A stretch of DNA of 64,000 nucleotides from Caulochytrium protostelioides (taxonomy: Eukaryota; Chytridiomycota; Caulochytriomycetes; Caulochytriales; Caulochytriaceae): assembly GCA_003615045.1 (NCBI GenBank), contig ML014118.1, positions 124,001 through 188,000 of the forward strand. Reading direction: 5' to 3'. Of this stretch, positions 20,798 through 32,442 are shown piece after piece. The translations under genes were made by a program, and so were the position numbers. The notes beneath the pieces were generated by a model. It saw only the letters and a list, made by a program, of their open reading frames with translations, had not been told where the DNA came from and did not search any database. The stretch's first letter is position 1. The number at the start of each line of letters is the position of its first letter.

Positions 20798-23700
20798 TCA
20801 TGACTCGCCCGCGCAGGTGGCCATCGTGCGCTCTGCATGCGCCGCCAGCGCGGATGCCATCTCGCGGCTCATCGCCTGGACCGGTTCCGCCGCGGCAGCT
20901 ACCACCGCAGGAGTCGGTGCCGCTGACGCCGACGACGCCGCCGCCGGCGCGGCAGTCAGGATCATCGCTTCGGACGGCCCCCGCGAGACAAACCCAAGGA
21001 AGGGCGGGATCTCGAAGGGTGCGCGATCCAGCGACGACCGGTCATACGCGTCACGGGGTCCCGACGCCGGCGGCGGCGGCAGCTCCGCGCGCAGCGCCGT
21101 CTTGCCGACCTTCGCCGACGTGTGCTTCTTGCGCTTCTTTTTGGCCGGAGGCGCCGCCGGCGCCTCGGCAGTGGTGAGTGCCGTGGCAGGCGCCGTCGAT
21201 GGCGCTGTCGATGACGCCGCGAGCGTCGTGGCCGCTGGCGTCGTCTCGGGCTCAGGGCCTGCCGGGCTGTGCATCGCCATGGCGGCCGGCGCGTGCCCCG
21301 GCGGCATGTTCATCCCCATTGCCGCAGGCGAGCCCGCATGCAACATCTCTGCCGGGTACGCGGCGCCGTAGGATGCGCCGTACGTCGCCTGCTCGAGCGC
21401 CTGCAGCAGCGCGTCATCATGCATCGCGCCGACGTTCTCGGGCGACGCTGACGGCGACAGCAGGGGCATCACGGGCGCCGCTGTAGCCCGGTCAGTCACG
21501 GCCGCCGCGGGCGTCGCGTCCATCGCCGCCGCGGCCGCGGCCGTCGTCGCCGGGACGGCGTCCGCGGCCGCAGCGGCGGCAGCACCCTCCTGGGTCGCAG
21601 CGACGGCAGCGGCGGCGGCGGCGGCGAGCGCCTTCTCGCGGCGCTTGTTGCGCTGTGCCTTCAGCTGCGCGGCAGTCTTGGGAGGCCGCGGGCGCTTCTT
21701 GAGCGACAGCGGCGCCATCCCGCCGTCACGGGGCACGACGGACGCCGTCACAGGCGTCAGCATCGGCGTCGTGGGCGCCTCGATGCGGCCGTGGGCGGTG
21801 GCGAGACCCAGGGGCGACGACACGAGCGGCGACTGCGGTGCGAGAGCCGGCGTTGGCAGCGACGCGCGGTCATAGGCGGCCTGCGACGCCGACGCCGGCA
21901 CCGACACGGGTGAGCCCAGCGTCTCATGGCTGAGGGCAGTAGGCACGACAGCCGGTGAAGTGCCGAGCACGAGTGGCGTCGCAGGTGAGCCCACGGCGCC
22001 GTGGACGGCGGCGGCGACGGGCGTGGCGGGCAGCGGCTGCCACATGCGCTGGTAGGGCGCGACCGCGGCCGCCGACCAGTATGGCGCTCCCATGGGGGTG
22101 CCCGAGGGATCGAACGCGGTCGGCGCGGACGTCGGCAGGCCCGCGTCATGGCTGCCCGGCGGCAGCATGGGTGCCATCATGCCATGGCCCATTCCGAGCG
22201 GAAATCCGTGCATCGCCGCATACGACGCATACGACGGGTCCATCGGCAATCCCATCGGCATCCCCATCGGCATCCCGACACCCACCCCCATGTTCATGTT
22301 CATGGGCATGTTCATGCTCATGGGCATGCCCACCGGGAGATTCATGCCCATCGGCAAGCCCATCGGCATCCCCATGACGCCGGTCATGCCGTGGTGCGGG
22401 TCGGGGTAGCCGCCGTCGCCCGTGAGTAGGGGCGGATGGGCCGCCGTCGGCGTGCCGGCGGGCAGCATCGCCGGCGAGGCCGGCGCCGGCATCGGCGAGG
22501 CCGTCAGGAGGCTTGGCGGCGGCATCACGTGCACCGGCATCGCGCACGCGACGTCCAGCCGGGCGAGGGCTTCCGGCGTATGGAAGCCCGCGGGCCCGCC
22601 CCCGCTGGCATGCCGCTTCATGGCCGCGGACGGCCCCCATCGCCCGTCGTCGGGCCGCGGCGGTGCGGCGCCGGACGCAGGGAGTGGCGCGGCGCCATGG
22701 GTCGGCGAGGGCATCGCTGGCGCCGTGGCCGCCATGAGCGGCGGCGTCATGGCGTGCGGCGGCATGACGGACCGCGCGGACACGGCGCGCATGGCGTGCG
22801 TCATGGCCGCGGGATGCGGCGGCATCGCAGCAGCGCCCGTGCGCGGCGTCCCGACGCATGTGCCAGCGTCCGGGCCGCTGCGCTGCGAGGCACCGGTCCG
22901 AGACCCGAGCGGCTCGCTCGGGCCGTGGACCGTCGAGTCGTCGTTGGCGGAATCAGGCGGTGAGAGGGGACCGGCCGTGCCGATCGGCTGGTCGGCGTTG
23001 GCCGCCACGTCACGGCGACTCGTGCCGACAGTGAGCACACCCTCCTCATGCGGCACCCGCATGGCGGCGAGCTGCGGCGACCCGTCGAAGGTCGCATACG
23101 GCTGGTACAGCATCGCGTGCGGTGGCGGGTGCGGCAGCTGCTGGGACGGATACGACATGGGCATGGGCATGGGGATGGACATGGGCATCGCGTGATGCGG
23201 GTGCGAGGTGACGAGGTAGGGCGAAGGCGGGCCACCCTGCATCTCGGACAGCGCATAGGCCTCCGCGGCCGGCGCGGCGCCCGAGGTCGAAGCGGCCGTC
23301 GTGTACAGGGGCAGCATGGGCGACAACCGGGGCGACGGGGCCATCGGATGGGCGGCCGCGTGCGCCGCGGCCGCCGAGTGGTGCATCCGGTGCTGCTGGT
23401 GCTGCGCGGCCGCTTCGAGCGCGGCCTGGTGCTTCAAGGTCGCCTTCCTGCTCTTCACCCGCCGCACTGTGGTCGCCGACGGAACCAGCGCGCCGTGCGA
23501 CGGTCCGCGCGGCGAGGTCATGGGAGCCTCGGTGGCCCGAGCCTCAGGCATCGCTGATGTTGCGGGGGTCGCGGCGGACGCCCGTGCGGACGCCGCCAGC
23601 AGAGCCGACGCCATGGGCGCCATGGCATCTGTCGCGGCGGCGGCGTCCGCGGCGGCGTCCGCGGCGGCGTCCGACACGAGCTCCGGGTTCTCGAGGCGCA

Positions 23701-24127
23701 GCATGGCGAGCTGCAGACGGGAACGGAGGCCGCGAGCGAGGCCCTGGACGCTGTTGACGGGCGGCAAGGGCACGACGAGCGTTGCCTGCGCTGCGGGCGG
23801 CAGCCAATCGGTCGCGTCGGTGGGCGGTGTCGTCGGCGCCGATGCGAACGGCGGCACAACGGCGCCGCTGAGGTCGGACCCGGCCGTGGCCGCCACATGG
23901 GCGTCGAAGTCCATAGGCGGCGGCATGGCGAGACTCATGGAGGCCGGGAAACTATACTTGGCCAACGCATCGGCGACATCGGGCGGAGAGTCCGTCGGGA
24001 ACAGCGTGTTCAACGTGTCGCAAGCGAACATGAGGTCGTGGTGGTCCCAGGCATGAGCGCCATCAAGATGGCCGGATCCTGCGGGCAGGCTCCCGTATGC
24101 CGACTCGTCGACGAACGCAATATCCAT
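20798..24127 (-). CDS. Unidentified 1,109-aa Met/Ala/Pro-rich, probably nuclear protein
   Basis: No conserved enzyme or DNA-binding domain is recognised. The ATG at 24127 begins MDIAFVDESAYGSLPAGSG, an acidic N-terminus of activator-like composition. A stretch of alternating Met, Gly, Pro and Asn (units such as MGMPMG) is encoded at about 22,160-22,380. Basic clusters resembling nuclear localisation signals occur near residue 230 (RRVKSRKATLKHQ), in LKKRPRPPKTAAQLKAQRNK (encoded near 21,640-21,700), and near the C-terminus (AKKKRKKHTSAK). The latter is followed by a less repetitive segment, YDRSSLDRAPFEIPPFLGF, which may be the most conserved part. Third positions are GC-rich across the frame, which supports coding. 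A transcription or chromatin role is only an inference from composition. Confidence 0.6.
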   Translation of the reverse strand: MDIAFVDESAYGSLPAGSGHLDGAHAWDHHDLMFACDTLNTLFPTDSPPDVADALAKYSFPASMSLAMPPPMDFDAHVAATAGSDLSGAVVPPFASAPTTPPTDATDWLPPAAQATLVVPLPPVNSVQGLARGLRSRLQLAMLRLENPELVSDAAADAAADAAAATDAMAPMASALLAASARASAATPATSAMPEARATEAPMTSPRGPSHGALVPSATTVRRVKSRKATLKHQAALEAAAQHQQHRMHHSAAAAHAAAHPMAPSPRLSPMLPLYTTAASTSGAAPAAEAYALSEMQGGPPSPYLVTSHPHHAMPMSIPMPMPMSYPSQQLPHPPPHAMLYQPYATFDGSPQLAAMRVPHEEGVLTVGTSRRDVAANADQPIGTAGPLSPPDSANDDSTVHGPSEPLGSRTGASQRSGPDAGTCVGTPRTGAAAMPPHPAAMTHAMRAVSARSVMPPHAMTPPLMAATAPAMPSPTHGAAPLPASGAAPPRPDDGRWGPSAAMKRHASGGGPAGFHTPEALARLDVACAMPVHVMPPPSLLTASPMPAPASPAMLPAGTPTAAHPPLLTGDGGYPDPHHGMTGVMGMPMGLPMGMNLPVGMPMSMNMPMNMNMGVGVGMPMGMPMGLPMDPSYASYAAMHGFPLGMGHGMMAPMLPPGSHDAGLPTSAPTAFDPSGTPMGAPYWSAAAVAPYQRMWQPLPATPVAAAVHGAVGSPATPLVLGTSPAVVPTALSHETLGSPVSVPASASQAAYDRASLPTPALAPQSPLVSSPLGLATAHGRIEAPTTPMLTPVTASVVPRDGGMAPLSLKKRPRPPKTAAQLKAQRNKRREKALAAAAAAAVAATQEGAAAAAAADAVPATTAAAAAAMDATPAAAVTDRATAAPVMPLLSPSASPENVGAMHDDALLQALEQATYGASYGAAYPAEMLHAGSPAAMGMNMPPGHAPAAMAMHSPAGPEPETTPAATTLAASSTAPSTAPATALTTAEAPAAPPAKKKRKKHTSAKVGKTALRAELPPPPASGPRDAYDRSSLDRAPFEIPPFLGFVSRGPSEAMILTAAPAAASSASAAPTPAVVAAAAEPVQAMSREMASALAAHAERTMATCAGES

Positions 24128-26702
24128 CGCGGCGCTGGACGGCGGCGGCTACGACAGGGAGGGGCGGCAGGTGGCGGCGGTCTGCTCGTGGCTCGGCTCG
24201 CACGTGGTCGGTAGCGCGGACGAAGCCGGTGGGACGGCGGTGCGCCACAGCCAAACACAGCCAGGCCCAGCAGCCGATGTCCGCGTGTCGGTCAAACGGC
24301 GTCGGAGCACCGGCGGGACTCCGGGATCGCCGGAAGCAGTAGAGCAGCGGCGAATCGGCGACGGGCGATGATCTCGTCGTTGTCGCCCGGCGACGGATGA
24401 TATGGCGCGATCTAGGAGGAAACGTATGGGTCCAAGCCGCAACGCAAGGGGAGTTAAGCACGGTCCAACCGATCGAGGATGGTTCCTCAAGGTCAACCCG
24501 CAGCGGCTGCTATGGCCATGCCGCCATCATCGGGGACACAGGAACACCCCACATCCCCCGTCGATCCGAAGGCCGAGCCGGTGCCCCCGGGGGCATTGAT
24601 AACCATCGGAACGATCGCCGCCGGGGACCAATGCCGGATGGACAAACAAAAGACAACAACAAACAGAGAACGGTGAGCGCCCAGGGCGAGAGACAGTGAT
24701 GACTGGCATGTGCGGCATGACCGGCCGGCCATAAGCAGCTAGAAAGACAAACGGCAGATGTACCACGCAGGATGCTCAAGAAGGCGCGCGGGCCACCTCA
24801 GGACATGCATGATGGCATCGTGCAATCACCGCATGGCGTAGATCGTTCCAGCCGTCGACCATCGTCGGCCGTGAGATGGAGATTTGATCCGGGGAACCAT
24901 CACGATATGCCCAGCATAGTATGGAAAGTCCATATCCGACGGAACGGCTGACCCGTCTCCTCCATTTAAAATGAGCCATGTCACACTTGTGAGACTGTAA
25001 GGAGGAAAGATGACAAGGGGCGCGGGCCAAGACGACTCAGCACTCTCAGTGGCAGTCCCGATCACAACGGCCACACCACGGGGCGAACGGGCCACGGCAG
25101 GTCACATGCTACAGGCCAAGTGCCACATCCAGGCAACATGCTCATACGAGGGAAGCACGCAGGAGGATGGCCAGCCCCCGGACGTGAAAGAATCTTACCA
25201 CCAATCGAAGCGACAAGAGGTGGAGGATGCGCATTAAAACCATGCAAGAATGTGATAATGCTACCAATGAAAAAAAAAATCTAAAAACAGATGCTGTAAA
25301 AAGACGGCGCTTTATCTGATGTCGGCGGGTCGACGGCTGGGCGTCAAGCTTGACGGTGATGTGAGACGTACGGCGGTGAACCCTCACCCGGTCGACGTAC
25401 CATGGCACGATGCGATGGCGTGTCCGTGAGTATACTCGATCCACGCATGCTGCCGTACGCTGGACTTTTGTCAAGTTCCACCTTGGATCAAACCGACGAA
25501 GCCGCTCCAAGACCCCTGGTATCCTGGGCACTGGGCGCTCTGACCACGTCCTCCCCCATCCATCCCGGCCGGACCCGACCTGGCCCGTCCTGCCGCCGTG
25601 ATCGCTAGCGTCCTGCCGCCGCCGCGGGCGGCGGCGATTCGGCGGGCGGCGATTCATGAGCCGTTGCCACCACCACCACCACCACTTTCGATGCCGCCGT
25701 CGCCGCCGCCGCCGCCGCCGTCGCTGCCTTCCGACGTGGGCTCGCTGACTGGTTCATCACGGTCCCATCTGCAGGATCCCCGCCAGGCACTCAACACGTT
25801 CTGTGGGGGGGCTTTGATGGGGCCAGCATCGGACTTTTAATGCGGCGGCGGCGTCGGCATGCGACATGCGGACGGGCGGCGGCGGCAGCGGCAGCGGGGC
25901 GCACGAAGCGGATCATGGGGACCACCGATCTCGCCTGAGCATGCCATGGGCGGCGGCGGCGGCATGCGCACGCGGCAGCGGCCCTGTTGCACGCGCGTTC
26001 ATGGCACGCCGCACGGCGGCGCGTGCGCCCTCCCGTGGTCGCGACGTCGCTTGAGAGTGGTCAGGCGGCGGCGTCGGAGATTCGGCGAGGCCTTTGGAGC
26101 CTCGTGGGCCTCGAGCCACGTGAACCTGGACTGATACGCGCATGGCCTCCCCATCCTTGGGAGTGATGAGAGATGCGGTGTCGGTCATACTTCCGCTCGG
26201 GGCGGCCTGGCCCGCCGTGTTCGACTCCATCCTCATCAATGATGGCGACGCGATCCCTTCGTCTCATGGAACCGGAAGCAGGGCTCGATATCGTGTATGA
26301 GCGAGGTGATCTCCGCGCAGACGGAGCGGCGGCTGAAAATGATCTGCCCGTGCTTGCTTCCGAGGAAGGCCGCCCATCTTGTCGCACGGGAAAGTGGTAC
26401 GTGCTTTCGCTGGCGTTGCCTGTCGACTGGTCGCCGCTTTCGCTTCGGGGTTCGACCAGTCGCAGCCAGGCCTGTTGGGGCCGCGCGCGTCCGCGACGGC
26501 CGAGGAGGCGAGGACCACGCAGCGTAGTAACGTGGGTTGCACGCGTACGCTGAGCGCCATGCACCCGCTGGCCTGTGACAGGGCATGTGCCATGCGATGC
26601 CACGCGATGCCGTGTCATACCATGCCGTGGCGTGACGTGCGCTATGGCTTCGGCGGTCGACACCGCCGATACCGCTCTGCTTTGTTCGATGATTTTTTCG
26701 TG

Positions 26703-27134
26703 TCACGGCGACTCGAGGCTCTGTGCTGGCTCGCTCATGGGCTGCCGGGTCACGGGCTCCGGGAGCATGAGTGCGGGCATGGCCGAGCGCACACGGTCTG
26801 CCGGGTGGGCCACCTCCTCCTTCGGCCCGGCGAGGGTGAGAAAGGCGGCGCTGGTCGGCGGCGCCGGGCATGGCGGCCGTGGCCGGCCGCCGATCGCCGG
26901 GGGCAAAGCGGGTGCCCATCGGGTAATGAGTGGGAACAGCGGATTCCCTGGGAAAAGTGTGGCGCTCGCCGGCTGAACCGGCCGCTGTGGCGCTGGGCGC
27001 CGGCCGCGGCCGCCGTGGCGGGAGGGTCCGGACGGCGGCGTCCTGGGCGGCTGGGCCATTTCATACTCGCGCGGGGGCGCCGTTGGCGCCGTGACCGCGG
27101 GCGGCGCGCCTTTCTCCAGACGGGACACGGCCAT
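26703..27134 (-). CDS. Possible small Pro-rich ORF (143 aa)
   Basis: This frame begins with an ATG (MAVSRLEKGAPPAVT) and keeps mostly G or C at third positions in its first half. It is Pro/Ala-rich with no motif that I know. The opposite strand is also open. It may be an exon, a small gene, or chance in GC-rich DNA. Nothing upstream or downstream helps to decide. Confidence 0.2.
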   Translation of the reverse strand: MAVSRLEKGAPPAVTAPTAPPREYEMAQPPRTPPSGPSRHGGRGRRPAPQRPVQPASATLFPGNPLFPLITRWAPALPPAIGGRPRPPCPAPPTSAAFLTLAGPKEEVAHPADRVRSAMPALMLPEPVTRQPMSEPAQSLESP

Positions 27135-27206
27135 GCCCGCGGCGGCCCGCGGCGGCCTCAGGTCCAGGCTCGCGACGCGGCTCGATCCGCTGATCCGCCG
27201 TCCGCC

Positions 27207-27240
27207 GTCCGTGGGCGTCCGTGGGCGTCCGTGGGCGTCC
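27207..27240. repeat. GTCCGTGGGC 10-bp minisatellite
   Basis: Three and a half near-perfect tandem copies of a ten-base unit in non-coding DNA. Confidence 0.8.
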
Positions 27241-27665
27241 GCGCAGGCGAGCCGCCGTCACGGCGGGATCACGACGGACGCGCGCCGGACGCACGGGGAT
27301 ACGGAAGGGGCGACGAGGAGCACGAGCGCTGCCCACCGGCCGGACGCGCGGCACGACCGGAGGTGACGCCGTCGCTCAGGCCACTCGATCTCGACGCGCC
27401 ACTTGCTCAGGAAGCGATCGGAGGAGCGGCGCGGGTCGGCGTTGATACCGCCGAGACGGACGGGTCGCCGGCGAGCGAGCAAGCGCGAGAGAGAGCGGGG
27501 ACGGGGAGAGCGCGCTGAGACATCGGGCATCGGGGTCACCCGTAGCGGCGGCGGCGACGGTATCGGCGGCGGCATCGGCGGCATCGGCGGCTCGAGCATC
27601 CAGACCGAAGCGGCGCCGGTCCCGTCGCGGCGGTTTCGAGCAAGCAACGCAACGCAACGCTCGAA

Positions 27666-27687
27666 GCGAGCGAGCGAGCGAGCGAGC
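27666..27687. repeat. (GAGC)n tetranucleotide repeat
   Basis: About five and a half copies of GAGC upstream of the Ser/Arg-rich gene. Confidence 0.8.
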
Positions 27688-28212
27688 CGACCCAACGGGG
27701 GGCATCGGGCCTCCTTCGGTTGTCTGCCGACGGGCCTGCCTCCATCCTGGCCTCTCTGCCAGCCGACGTGCGAGCGCGACGTCTTGATCAATCGAGAGCG
27801 AGGCCAACGGCTGACGTGCGCCTTCGCCACGGCCCCACACTGCTCCGTCACGACGGCTCGGCGTCTCTCTCGCCAGGCCAGCATCGCCGTTCCTCCCCTT
27901 CTTGGCCTGAACGGTGCCAAACCGATCTTGTCCCACCGTCTCGCCAGGTGCTGGACCATCCGTCGTTCTCTGGTCCTGGTCCCTTTCAGCCGACGCCCAT
28001 CACGCGGAAATCGCCGCCTATCACGCAGTCAGGACCCCCGGAGCTGTGCCGCCCTTGCCTTGCACCCTGGCGGCGTTCCTCCTTGCCGCTTCGCCCGCGG
28101 CAGCAGCAGCGATTCGGACGGCTCCGCCGACGGCTCGGGACCGCACTCTCCCCACGGCGTCCGCAACTGTCCGGCGGCCACCGCCGCCACCGCCGCCGCC
28201 GCCGTCCCGTTG

Positions 28213-30412
28213 ATGGCCGGAGCCGCGCGCACCGCGCCGCCCTCGGCCCACAGCGGACCCGTCGCCGTCGCCATGGCGGCGCCCGCGGCCTCCGCCCGGA
28301 TGACCGCCGTCCCGGTCGCCCCGGCCGGGCCCCCGGCCTCCGCGGCCTCGTCGCGATCGATGGCGTCGATCGCCGCGGCGCGGCCGCTCTCCGTCGCGGC
28401 GGCCGCCGTCCTGGCGTCCCGGTCCTCACGCTCCGCGGCCGCGGCCGCGGCGGGCCATCACGCGCCGTCGCCGTCGCCGTCGCCGTCCCCGAGCGCCGCG
28501 TCGCCCACGGCCCATAGCGTCCCGCTCGCGTATGCACCGGCGCCGCCGGCCCGCGGCAGCCTGTCGGCGACGGCGTCGCAGCACGACCGTCCCCACGACG
28601 TCCGCTCAGGAGCCGCGCCGTCGTCCCCGTCGCCGCCCCCGTCGCCGTCGACGTCGCGGCCCGCGCCGGCGGCGGCCACGGCCGTCACGACGGCGTCCGC
28701 CGCCTTCGCGTCCGCCGCGAGCAAAGCCTCCCGCGTCGTCTCGCAGCACCTCGGCCGCAGCCGCGGCAGCGGCAGCGACGGCGGCCGGCACAGGCACCAC
28801 CGCACGAGCGCGTCCGTGTCCGTGTCGCCGCCGCCGCCGCCGCCGCACCCCCTCGCCGTGCCCCATGCCATGGGCGCCGGGCCCGGCTCGGCGCCCGCGC
28901 TGAGCTCGACGAGCGGCGCGCCCGGTCCCGCCGCCCTGGACCCGGCGGCATCCGCGGCACGAGCCATGCCATCGCGAACGAGGCCGCCGTCGCCGCCGCC
29001 GCGGCATGGCGCACGGGACGGTGGCTCCAGCAGTGGCAGCAGCAGCAGCGGCGACAAGGACGCCGCGAGCCCGCCGCCGACAGACGTCGTGGTCGTGCCG
29101 CGAATCAGGACGCTGCGGTCGCCGGGGGCCTCGCCGCGCAGCCCGCAGAGCCCGAACGTCGCGCCGAGCCCGCCCTCGTCCTCGTGGCCCCCGTCGCCGT
29201 CGCGGCTGTCCTCGCCGGCCCTCCCGTCGGCGTTCCATGCGAGCGCCCAAGCTACCGCTGTCGCCCCGAGCGCCGGCCCTCAGGAATCGCGCGAGCCGTC
29301 GTCGTCATCGTCGTCGCCGTCGTCGTCGTCCTCACGATCCCATGGAAAGTCCCGTCGTGACCGCGACCGCGACCGCGAGCGTTCGCGCGACCGGGAGTCC
29401 GAGCGGGAGCGCCACGAGCGCAAGCGCAGCGAGGCCGGGCGCGATCTCCGCGTCAGCGTGCACGCCGCGGCCATGAGCAGTCTCAGCGGCGGCGGCGCCG
29501 TCACGACGCCGATCGAGGAGCGGGCCGGCGGAATCCATATCAGTCCGCGGCGCACGAGCCGCTTCTTGGCCGGTAGCCCCGTGGGTGCCCTCAAGGCGGC
29601 AGCCGCCGCCGACGAGCCGACCACGCCGCCGTCGCCGCATCCGCCGAGGCCGCCGCATCCGTCCCAGGAGGTCGCCGCCAAGCGCGCGACGGCGTTGCTG
29701 CCCACGCCTGCCGCGGCACCCATTCCCATCCCGAGCCTGGGTCCGAGCCACGATGCCAGGTCGACCCGGGCCGTGGCCACCCAGCGGCCCAGCGTCACCA
29801 TTACGCCGCCCGCGTCGCCTCCCACGATCCGCCAGACCGCCTCGGCCCTCGCCAAGATGGAGAGCAGCGGCGGACTGGAACCCGGGCGGTCGATGGCGTC
29901 GCCGACGGCCGCAACGACGGCGACAACCGTCATGACGCTGACGCCGGCCGCGGTCGCGGTGGGTCCGGGTGCGGCTTCTGCCGCCGTCGTCACGACGACG
30001 CCGGCCGCCGCCATTATCATGGCTGCCAAGGCCGCCAACGCGTCGAAAACCAAGTCGATGATGTCGCTCAGCGCCTTGTCGAGCCACGGGGCCGCGAGCC
30101 CGTCCGCCTCGTCGTCGGCACGCCAGCTGATGGCGGCGCCTGACCCGAGCTACCGTCTCGCGTTCATGGCGACCTCGAAGCTCAACCGCGCCTTGACGCT
30201 CGCGCACCGCGGCACCGCCGACTTCCGCCGCGTCGTGCTGCTGCAGAACCTGCTCAACGCCATCCATGCGCACTGGGAAGTCATGGAGACGGCGCTTACC
30301 GGTATGACCGCCGAGGAGCGCGCCGCTTCCTCTGGCGCGCCGCCAGGGGTCCATGTTCCCGCCCGCGGGCAGAGTCTCGCCATGCGCACCGCGGACGGCG
30401 GCAGCGGCGCCA

Positions 30413-30443
<31 letters not shown>

Positions 30444-31767
30444 CGGCAGCAGCAACCCCGCCCGGGACCGCGCCAGCTCGCCGCGCGACGCGCTGCGCGC
30501 GAATTCGCGGGCGTCCTTGCCCCCGCTCCCGGCGGCGGCCGCGCCGACGGCGCTCACAACCGCGGCGCCGCCGGCTCCTACGCCGCCACCACGTGGCCGG
30601 CCGCTGCCCTCGATCCCGACCCAGGCCCAGCCCGCGCCGGCCACCGCCGCGCCGGCCGGCCCGTCTAGCGGGCCGAAGCCTGAAGGGACGCCCTTGACGG
30701 CGCCGCGGCGGGCGTCGGTCTTCCCGGCCGCTGTCCCGCCGTCGGCTCCGCCGCCGCCGGCATCGCCCGCAGCGACGGCGACGGCGCACCGTCTGAAGGA
30801 CAACACGCCGCCGCCGCCGGTCCCGTCGACGTCCACGAAGCCGCGCGCGCGAGCAGCGACGCCGGGCGCCGAGGCGGAAGGCGACGGCGCCGGCGCCACG
30901 AAAGCCGCCGTGAGCCGCGTCGTCCGCTCGGTTCTTGAATACCACGGCCCGGCGCTCGAAGTCACGCCGCGCGTCATCAAAGCATCGGCCAAGGCGGCGT
31001 CGAGCGTGAGCCGCAGGACGCCGCCGACGCCCACGGGTCCGGCCGCGTCGCGGTCAAGTGCCCCGCCGCCCGCGGGGCTGGTGCCGCCCGTCATGGGCAC
31101 CGCGGCCGCCGCCGCCGCCCGGCGCGAGCGCCGCCGCTCGCGTCTCGGCGACCCGGCGACCACGCACGCCGCCATCCAGTCGGCGTCGCCGCCCAGTGCG
31201 GCTTCCCGACTCCCGGCCGCCGCCGCCGCCGCCGCCGCCGCCAACACGGCCATGGCCGCTGGCAAGACGGTCGTGTCCCTCAGCGCGTCGCTCAACGCGC
31301 GTTCCAGTGTCGATCTGCACGCGCTGCTGGCGAACACGGACGCCGGGACGGTCGCGGCGCTCGCGCTGCTGGCGGACGTCGACGGGCTGCAGCCGCTGCC
31401 GCCGCCCGTGATGCCGCGTGGCGCGGCCGCCGTCGCCGCTGCCGCCGCCGCCGCCGAGGCTGGCCGTCCGCCAGCCCGGGGCCGGGAGGCCGACGGGCCG
31501 CGGTCCGGCCACCGCGCTCACACCCGAGCGCAGGCCACCGCCGCGAGCGCGTCGCTGTCGCCGTCCCCGTCGCCGTCCCCGTCGCCTTCCGGATACTCGG
31601 CACCGCAAGCATACCCTTCCGGATCGGTGTCGGCGGGCTCGGCGACGGCGCGGCCAGCGCTGCCGCGGCCTACGGACCCGCCATCCTCGGGCCGGGCGCC
31701 GGCCTTCAGGACCGAGTTCGCGGCGCTCTTTGATTCAGCCTGGGCATCTACCGGATCGGGTCTGTAG
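28213..31767 (+). CDS. Unidentified Ser/Ala/Pro-rich protein with an RS/RE-rich stretch; 5' end uncertain
   Basis: The frame's first ATG is at 28213 (MAGAARTAPPSAHS), giving 1,184 aa to the TAG at 31765. However, coding-like composition continues in frame upstream to about 28,090 (ARGSSSDSDGSADGSG), so an upstream exon is likely. Most of the protein is disordered. Residues about 363-415 are a Ser run followed by RRDRDRDRERSRDRE, recalling splicing-related RS/RE proteins. Near residues 642-690 is the only compact segment, helical in look: SKLNRALTLAHRG and then RRVVLLQNLLNAIHAHWE. Its spacing recalls a SERTA motif, but this is tentative. A second helical segment (AAVSRVVRSVLEYHG) lies near residue 900. 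No enzymatic domain is visible. Confidence 0.6.
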
Positions 31768-32442
31768 GCTGCTCATCCGTCCCTCCTGACGATATCACCG
31801 TTGATGGATCGATAAAACGCTCATGCGTGTCGCATGATGATGTCGCGAGTCTGATGATCTCGGAGGACCCGCAGGGATGCTGATGTCGTAGGGCAGGCCG
31901 GTATAATGCGAGAAGGAGCCGGCGCGGATGGAAGCCCCTGCGGTGGAGAGATGGGACCCTCGGCGGTTGAGGAGGCTTAGGTGCTGTTGGGGGAGCAATG
32001 CTGTATGCCCCATCAATGGCAGCGCCACAAAGCGAACCCTAGCGAATCGGGCGGCGTTCACGAGCAAGCGGAATCGCTAGGGCGAGAGCGCCGAGGTCCA
32101 ACGGCGTGGACCCTCCCACGCCACAATTGAGCAAATCGGCAAGACCGTCGCAGCAAGCCGTCGCACATCGGCGACACTCGGGCATCATCATGTCGACAGA
32201 AACGCGTCGTGGCAGCGAGGGACGCGCGATAGTGACATGGTGCATCATCCCACACCACGAGCGGACCCTGCCATCCGCGTGACGACCCTCAGCCCTACCG
32301 TTGCTCGACTGCATTTTCTGCCATCGACTGATTTCTCCTTGCTCCTCCATTTTAGCGCGCATTCTCCTTTGTTGCTGTCCCGACGGTTGTCACTTGATCT
32401 TTCTCATCCTCCCCGCGTATCTCCTGTCGACACGCATTCATC
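31768..32442. other. Intergenic region upstream of the acidic SPTKK-repeat gene
   Basis: 675 bases between two plus-strand genes. The last 150 bases before the ATG at 32443 are pyrimidine-rich with short CT runs, a common fungal promoter feature. No other element is recognised. Confidence 0.45.

Larger units (their letters stand above)
24128..28212. other. 4-kb region without an established gene
   Basis: The interval separates two outward-reading low-complexity genes. The part 24,400-25,600 is relatively AT-rich and holds nothing recognisable. CCACCA and GCC triplet tracts lie at 25,668-25,732. Repeats GTCCGTGGGC and GAGC occur at 27,207-27,240 and 27,666-27,687. A Pro-rich minus-strand frame at 26,703-27,134 is listed separately. 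The last about 120 bases before 28,213 have coding-like composition in frame with the next gene, so its real 5' end is probably in here. Confidence 0.45.

Noticed and set aside
24440-24470. AGTTAAGC, a 5S rRNA internal-promoter-like motif
   Set aside because: The flanking conserved 5S sequence is absent on both sides.
26173-26553. Plus-strand and overlapping minus-strand frames that both look partly coding
   Set aside because: Neither has the third-position GC of real genes in this window, and the two contradict each other.
29332-30945. 537-codon antisense Arg-rich frame over the Ser/Arg-rich gene
   Set aside because: Composition is that of a reverse reading of Ala/Pro/Ser codons; no ATG-led coding signal.
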